A stretch of DNA of 9,064 bases from Planctomycetota bacterium (lineage in GTDB: Bacteria; JAJVIF01; JAPKYR01). Of the stretch, positions 6,489 to 9,064 are shown piece by piece (the first letter of the stretch is position 1; each line of letters begins with the position of its first letter). A program made the position numbers and the translations under genes. The stretch is taken from NCBI GenBank assembly GCA_030673355.1, contig DAOVJF010000082.1:1-9064 (forward strand), given 5' to 3'. The notes below the pieces were generated by a model that ran no database searches, was not told the origin of the DNA, and was given only the letters and a program-made list of their open reading frames with translations.

Positions 6489-6815
6489 TTATATCATTAG
6501 CATCCCTTCCAGCCCTGAAAGGGGAAAAATCCGGGACTGTAACTCGGAAAGCCCGCTGATTTTTAATTCCATGCCTTTCTCATGCAACTCGTTACTCCAT
6601 TGCAGCAGGTGATGAAGGCCAGAGATACTGAGGTATGAACACATCGACATGTCAAGGACAACGAGCCGGGCGTTTTTTAACTCAGCGAGTATAGTCAGCC
6701 TTAAGAAAGCATTCCCGGACTCGTAAGTGCACTCATCATAAATCCATTTCAAAATAGCGTAGGATGCTAATTTTTCATCAGGTCGATTAATATTTACAGA
6801 CTTTAAAGATTTCAT
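6489..6815 (-). CDS. STAS-domain protein (anti-sigma-factor-antagonist-like)
   Basis: 108 residues from ATG 6815, chosen because GGGTGAG (6826-6820) precedes it at 4-nt spacing. A longer TTG-started version from 6854 would begin inside the -10 to -35 region of the promoter. The C-terminal half follows the STAS pattern: strand RLVVLDMSMCSYL (50-62), the turn SISGL (63-67), a helix LHHLLQWSNELHEKG, strand MELKISGL and a final LSGLEGML (99-106). Classical SpoIIAA-type antagonists have D-S-S-G at this turn, with the first Ser phosphorylated. Here it reads S63-I64-S65-G66, so both the Asp and the phospho-Ser are replaced. The protein is therefore unlikely to be switched by the usual kinase at that site. 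It is a single-gene unit with a sigma-28-type promoter and its own terminator, so a role in motility or chemotaxis signalling is inferred. No kinase or phosphatase partner is adjacent. Confidence 0.75.
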   Translation of the reverse strand: MKSLKSVNINRPDEKLASYAILKWIYDECTYESGNAFLRLTILAELKNARLVVLDMSMCSYLSISGLHHLLQWSNELHEKGMELKISGLSELQSRIFPLSGLEGMLMI

Positions 6816-6836
6816 AAAACTCACCCATGGTATAGA

Positions 6837-6863
6837 ATATCGGCCAGGGCGCAAAATTCTTTA
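6837..6863 (-). promoter_or_regulatory. Consensus sigma-28 (FliA/SigD) promoter of the STAS gene
   Basis: On the - strand, TAAA (6863-6860), exactly 15 nt, then GCCGATAT (6844-6837). All 12 defined positions fit the sigma-28/sigma-D consensus with ideal spacing. The expected start is near 6830, which leaves a short leader of about 15 nt containing the ribosome site. This is the strongest promoter match in the window. Confidence 0.8.
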
Positions 6864-6894
6864 GCATATGAATTATTAACTATGACTAATTAAT

Positions 6895-6915
6895 ATTAAT
6901 TTTGATAAAATTAAT
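6895..6915. repeat. AT-only perfect inverted repeat
   Basis: ATTAATTTT (6895-6903), GAT, AAAATTAAT (6907-6915): 9-bp perfect arms with a 3-nt centre. It lies in a very A+T-rich block (about 6866-6930) between the divergent STAS and tRNA promoters. It could be a regulator or nucleoid-protein site, or just A/T-rich spacer DNA. Confidence 0.4.
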
Positions 6916-6951
6916 TTAAGTTTTTATAGTAAAAGGGTGAAATACTATGCC

Positions 6952-6980
6952 TTGACCGTGGATAATTGAAATGGTAGATT
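6952..6980 (+). promoter_or_regulatory. Sigma-70 promoter of the tRNA gene
   Basis: TTGACC (6952-6957), a 17-nt spacer and TAGATT (6975-6980). The -10 is followed by the GC-rich stretch CGGGTCGC, which resembles the discriminator of stringently controlled stable-RNA promoters. The tRNA begins 11 nt after the -10, so the 5' leader should be only a few nucleotides. Confidence 0.75.
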
Positions 6981-6990
6981 AACGGGTCGC

Positions 6991-7067
6991 GGCGGTGTAG
7001 CTCAGTTGGTTAGAGCACTCGGCTCATACCCGGGGCGTCACTGGTTCAAATCCAGTCACCGCCACCA
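6991..7067 (+). tRNA. tRNA with CAT anticodon, probably elongator tRNA-Met
   Basis: A 77-nt cloverleaf with encoded CCA. The acceptor is GGCGGTG/CACCGCC, the D arm is GCTC...GAGC and the anticodon stem is CTCGG/CCGGG with one T-G pair. The anticodon loop is CTCATAC with CAT at 7025-7027. The T arm is ACTGG-TTCAAAT-CCAGT. It is not an initiator, since position 1 pairs normally with 72 and the anticodon stem lacks the GGG/CCC triplet. A CAT anticodon can also belong to tRNA-Ile2, where C34 is modified to lysidine. Sequence alone cannot fully exclude that. A promoter and terminator flank it as a single-gene unit. Confidence 0.95.
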
Positions 7068-7087
7068 TCCCACCCGAAAGGAAAAGA

Positions 7088-7117
7088 CCCTCCGGATTAA
7101 CTACCGGGGGTTTTTTT
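7088..7117 (+). terminator. Intrinsic terminator of the tRNA gene, probably bidirectional
   Basis: CCTCCGG (7089-7095) pairs with CCGGGGG (7104-7110), including one T-G pair, around an 8-nt loop. Seven Ts follow (7111-7117). Read on the - strand the same hairpin is followed by TCTTTTCCTTT, so it can also stop the flavin reductase transcript that ends at 7143. Confidence 0.9.
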
Positions 7118-7142
7118 AAAAGGGAATTCTAAATAAAGCGGT

Positions 7143-8252
7143 TCAGGAGTCCTTTTCTCTAAACTTAGCTTCCACGACGCAGTAAATGCCGCCTTCCTGC
7201 ATGCCTGGTTTGAAGCAGCCGTTACAGGATATGCATTTTGCTTTTGACTTGTCCCCCTCTTCCCATCTACGCACGAGGCCGGGTTCACGGATGAACGGCC
7301 GCGACATGGCAATGTAATCCATCCCTCTCCTGTCGATAGCTTTTTCTACAACCTCGTAACTCCTGAATCCACCAACTACCATCAGGGGGCATGAAATAGC
7401 CTCTTCGAGCTTCCGGGCAAGGTCCAGATTGTATGCTTCATCCTTTGGTTCATTAATTTTTGTCCGTGCAGCGGATTTATCGCCGGACGCGCCAGTTCCC
7501 GCGGACACTTCGATGACATCTATGTCGTGCATTGAGAGCTTTCTTGCTGCATAGACAGCATCGCCGACCTCGAGGCCGCCGTCCAGAAAGTCCTTTACCC
7601 CGAGCTTGATCATTACAGGATAATCATCGCCGACCGCTTCCCTGACTTTCTTGTAAACGTCCATGAGAAAAGTGCAACGGTCCTCTACAGTCCCGCCGTA
7701 ATCGTCGGTGCGTTTGTTTGTCAACGGCGACAGGAACTGGTTGATTAAAAATCCATGCGCGCCGTGGAGCTGGACTCCGTCGAACCCATAAGATTTTGCC
7801 CGTCGTGCGGCATCGGCGAACGCTTGTGCGACAGTGGCGATATCAGCCAGGGTCATTTCCTTCGGGATTGCCTTGTAGATAGGTGCTTCAATGGCCGATG
7901 GCGCTATTGGCCCATTATCGGATGGGGGCGACTGTCCTCCGATATGCACGAGCTGGATAGCGATTTTTCCGCCTTCATCATGTACCGCCCTGACCAGCGC
8001 TTCCATTTCAGTTGCAAAATCATCGTTATAGAGACCCATCATACCCGGCGCCTGTGCACCCTCGGGACTGACGTACGTATATCCGCTTATTATCAGGCCG
8101 ATGTTACCCTTCGCAAGATTGCGGTAATGCTCGATCAGTTTTTGTGTGGGTTTTCCGTTGGGTTCGCACATCCCCTCCCACGTGGCGGATCGCACCATCC
8201 TGTTTTTAAGGGTCATACCGTTAATTGTCGTCTCGTCGAAAATAGAAGCCAT
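7143..8252 (-). CDS. NADH:flavin oxidoreductase, Old Yellow Enzyme family, single-domain
   Basis: A 369-residue FMN-dependent TIM-barrel protein of the Old Yellow Enzyme/YqjM group, which reduces activated C=C bonds with NAD(P)H. The physiological substrate is unknown. Visible motifs are KNRMVRSATWEG (16-27) at the flavin edge, IQLVHIGGQ (99-107), QLHGAHGFLINQFLSPLTNK (161-180), RTDDYGG (181-187), GGFRS (294-298) and MSRPFIREP (316-324) at the FMN phosphate. His163 and His166 match the substrate-binding His pair of YqjM. The usual following Tyr, the proton donor in many members, is Phe168. The C-terminus has CISCNGCF plus a fourth Cys (C340, C343, C346, C358), like the Fe-S site of 2,4-dienoyl-CoA reductase. 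The C-terminal FAD/NADPH domain of that enzyme is absent. The start has AAAGGAGA at about 8-nt spacing. The gene stands alone. Confidence 0.93.
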   Translation of the reverse strand: MASIFDETTINGMTLKNRMVRSATWEGMCEPNGKPTQKLIEHYRNLAKGNIGLIISGYTYVSPEGAQAPGMMGLYNDDFATEMEALVRAVHDEGGKIAIQLVHIGGQSPPSDNGPIAPSAIEAPIYKAIPKEMTLADIATVAQAFADAARRAKSYGFDGVQLHGAHGFLINQFLSPLTNKRTDDYGGTVEDRCTFLMDVYKKVREAVGDDYPVMIKLGVKDFLDGGLEVGDAVYAARKLSMHDIDVIEVSAGTGASGDKSAARTKINEPKDEAYNLDLARKLEEAISCPLMVVGGFRSYEVVEKAIDRRGMDYIAMSRPFIREPGLVRRWEEGDKSKAKCISCNGCFKPGMQEGGIYCVVEAKFREKDS

Positions 8253-8303
8253 TAAAAATCTCCTTTGAGATTACAAATATTAAGATACAGTTGGTTCAGT
8301 CCG

Positions 8304-8392
8304 GAAACCTCGTCCGGGTATCCTACCATAAGACAGACCGTTGCCGCCTTGGTTGCCTGGTAGACCCAATTCTATTTGAAATTGTAGGTTTC
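8304..8392. ncRNA. Candidate structured RNA element (three-way junction) upstream of the flavin reductase
   Basis: Nested perfect pairings cover most of this intergenic segment. GAAACCT (8304-8310) pairs with AGGTTTC (8386-8392). GGGT (8316-8319) and CTACCA (8323-8328) pair with TGGTAG (8358-8363) and ACCC (8364-8367). CAATT (8367-8371) pairs with AATTG (8380-8384), sharing base 8367 with the previous stem. The 29-nt apical loop repeats GTTGCC. Together they draw an outer stem closing two hairpins. On the - strand this is the 5' leader of the flavin reductase, ending about 50 nt before its ATG, and also the 3' region of the gene ending at 8400. I could not match it to a known riboswitch class. 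The dyads work on both strands, so orientation is unproved. Confidence 0.35.
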
Positions 8393-8399
8393 TTCCCCC

Positions 8400-9064
8400 C
8401 TACTGCGTCGGGGGTTCTATCCAGATTTCCCACCACGTCCTGACTTTCTCGCAATGCGGTTGCTGCTCAACAGTCTGCGGTAATTCACCGCGCAGCACGA
8501 GACCGCCATTAGGATCCCTTTCAGGTGTTCCAAGCTGGTACGTAAAACCGTAACCGAACGTGAAAGGAATCGGCACCATTCTCTCCTCGTGATGGCCGAC
8601 ATCGGGCCAGTCGTAGATGGTTAAGCACTCCACCATGGATGGGGTTGTTTTCACTACCATGGAAAACTCATCATTTTCATTCGACTGTATCGTAATCTGG
8701 GCTGTTCCCTCACCTGTATGGTCGGCGTACTGCATGGCGTCGATTGGGTCGTACGGCGTTTCGAGGTGTTTCCATCCCCATGTAAACTCATGGACAGATT
8801 CGGTCGATGCAATCGGTTCGCCAGCTTCGATGATGATCGTCTCCCACCAGTGAAACTCAAGGATGCAGTCATCACACACTTCATAACAGTAGGCATTGTG
8901 CTTGATAAATCCGCGGTAACAATCGGGATTCATGATAGAGAAATCGTCATCGGAATAAAAACAGTCGGTTTCAGTACCGGTTTCAGCGAAAAAGCCATTA
9001 TGGTCCATGTCCTCGCATCCGTCATTAGCCCCGTTGTTCGATGCCCTGTCGGAATCGGGATCGA
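8400..9064 (-). CDS. C-terminal part of an unknown Asp/Cys-rich, probably exported protein (partial)
   Basis: The frame is open to the right edge of the window, so the start is missing. An ATG at 9008 is in frame, but coding-like sequence continues upstream (DPDSDRASNNGANDGCEDMD), so that Met is probably internal. About 220 residues are visible. The first 45 are dense in Asp/Gly/Asn (DPDSD, CEDMDHNG, YSDDD), resembling calcium-binding Asp loops of thrombospondin-3 or dockerin-like repeats. Next comes a Cys cluster, YCYEVCDDC, with further single Cys that could form disulfides. The rest is beta-rich and aromatic (HEFTWGWKHLE, FTFGYGFTYQLG, TWWEIWIEPP). No family is recognised. Composition fits an extracytoplasmic protein like the lipoprotein in this window, but the signal sequence is not visible. 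Confidence 0.8.
   Translation of the reverse strand, partial: DPDSDRASNNGANDGCEDMDHNGFFAETGTETDCFYSDDDFSIMNPDCYRGFIKHNAYCYEVCDDCILEFHWWETIIIEAGEPIASTESVHEFTWGWKHLETPYDPIDAMQYADHTGEGTAQITIQSNENDEFSMVVKTTPSMVECLTIYDWPDVGHHEERMVPIPFTFGYGFTYQLGTPERDPNGGLVLRGELPQTVEQQPHCEKVRTWWEIWIEPPTQ

Noticed and set aside
6816..6854. TTG start at 6854 for the STAS protein
   Set aside because: It lies in the spacer of the sigma-28 promoter, upstream of the expected transcript start. ATG 6815 has GGGTGAG at good spacing.
6991..7117. tRNA 3' end as an integration (att) site
   Set aside because: No second copy of the tRNA 3' sequence and no integrase gene occur in the window.
7755..8255. + strand 166-codon ORF opposite the flavin reductase
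   Set aside because: It is a shadow of a gene with clear family motifs. Its translation is Cys/His/Arg-rich and patternless.
8304..8392. Cyclic-di-GMP (GEMM) or cobalamin riboswitch
   Set aside because: Short resemblances (repeated GTTGCC, GGGTA) do not extend to the conserved cores of either class. Kept only as an unclassified structured element.

Overview
This 9-kb window carries a mixed set of housekeeping, motility and surface genes at roughly balanced base composition. It suggests an uncultured, flagellated, probably Gram-negative bacterium. The evidence is a short flagellin, sigma-28-type promoter motifs, a large PKD/TIG/beta-propeller lipoprotein and a second Asp/Cys-rich, probably exported protein. 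The sequence alone does not let me name a phylum. I see no phage genes, CRISPR array, transposase or plasmid functions.

Layout. (a) 1-2163, + strand: a leader with a possible 24-codon tail of an upstream gene, then a minimal flagellin (313-1128). A membrane-anchored TPR protein (1150-2163) follows 21 bp later and is probably co-transcribed. (b) 2164-2923, + strand: an inverted repeat, a 46-codon single-helix membrane mini-protein (2225-2365), then a type II 3-dehydroquinate dehydratase, aroQ (2456-2923). (c) 2924-3227: a non-coding REP/BIME-like block. It has two abutting 78-bp units built around GGGGACACCT/AGGTGTCCCC hairpins, a 14-bp inverted repeat and a third partial copy. (d) 3228-6287, - strand: a 1019-aa surface lipoprotein with its own sigma-70-like promoter. 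(e) 6489-6815, - strand: a small STAS-domain protein whose canonical phospho-serine position is Ile. It is preceded by a textbook sigma-28 promoter (TAAA-N15-GCCGATAT) and followed by an intrinsic terminator. (f) 6991-7067, + strand: a CAT-anticodon tRNA with a clear promoter and terminator. (g) 7143-8252, - strand: a single-domain Old Yellow Enzyme-family flavin reductase with a C-terminal four-Cys cluster. (h) 8253-8399: a palindrome-rich intergenic segment that folds into a candidate three-way-junction RNA. (i) 8400-9064, - strand: the C-terminal part of a protein running off the right edge.

How the genes fit together: flagellin and the STAS protein are in different transcription units but both have CGATAT-type sigma-28 -10 elements, so the STAS protein is a plausible unrecognised member of the flagellar/chemotaxis regulon. 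The other genes look like independent single-gene units. The most notable items are the sigma-28-driven STAS protein lacking the phospho-serine, the tandem hairpin repeat block, and the structured intergenic segment before the flavin reductase.
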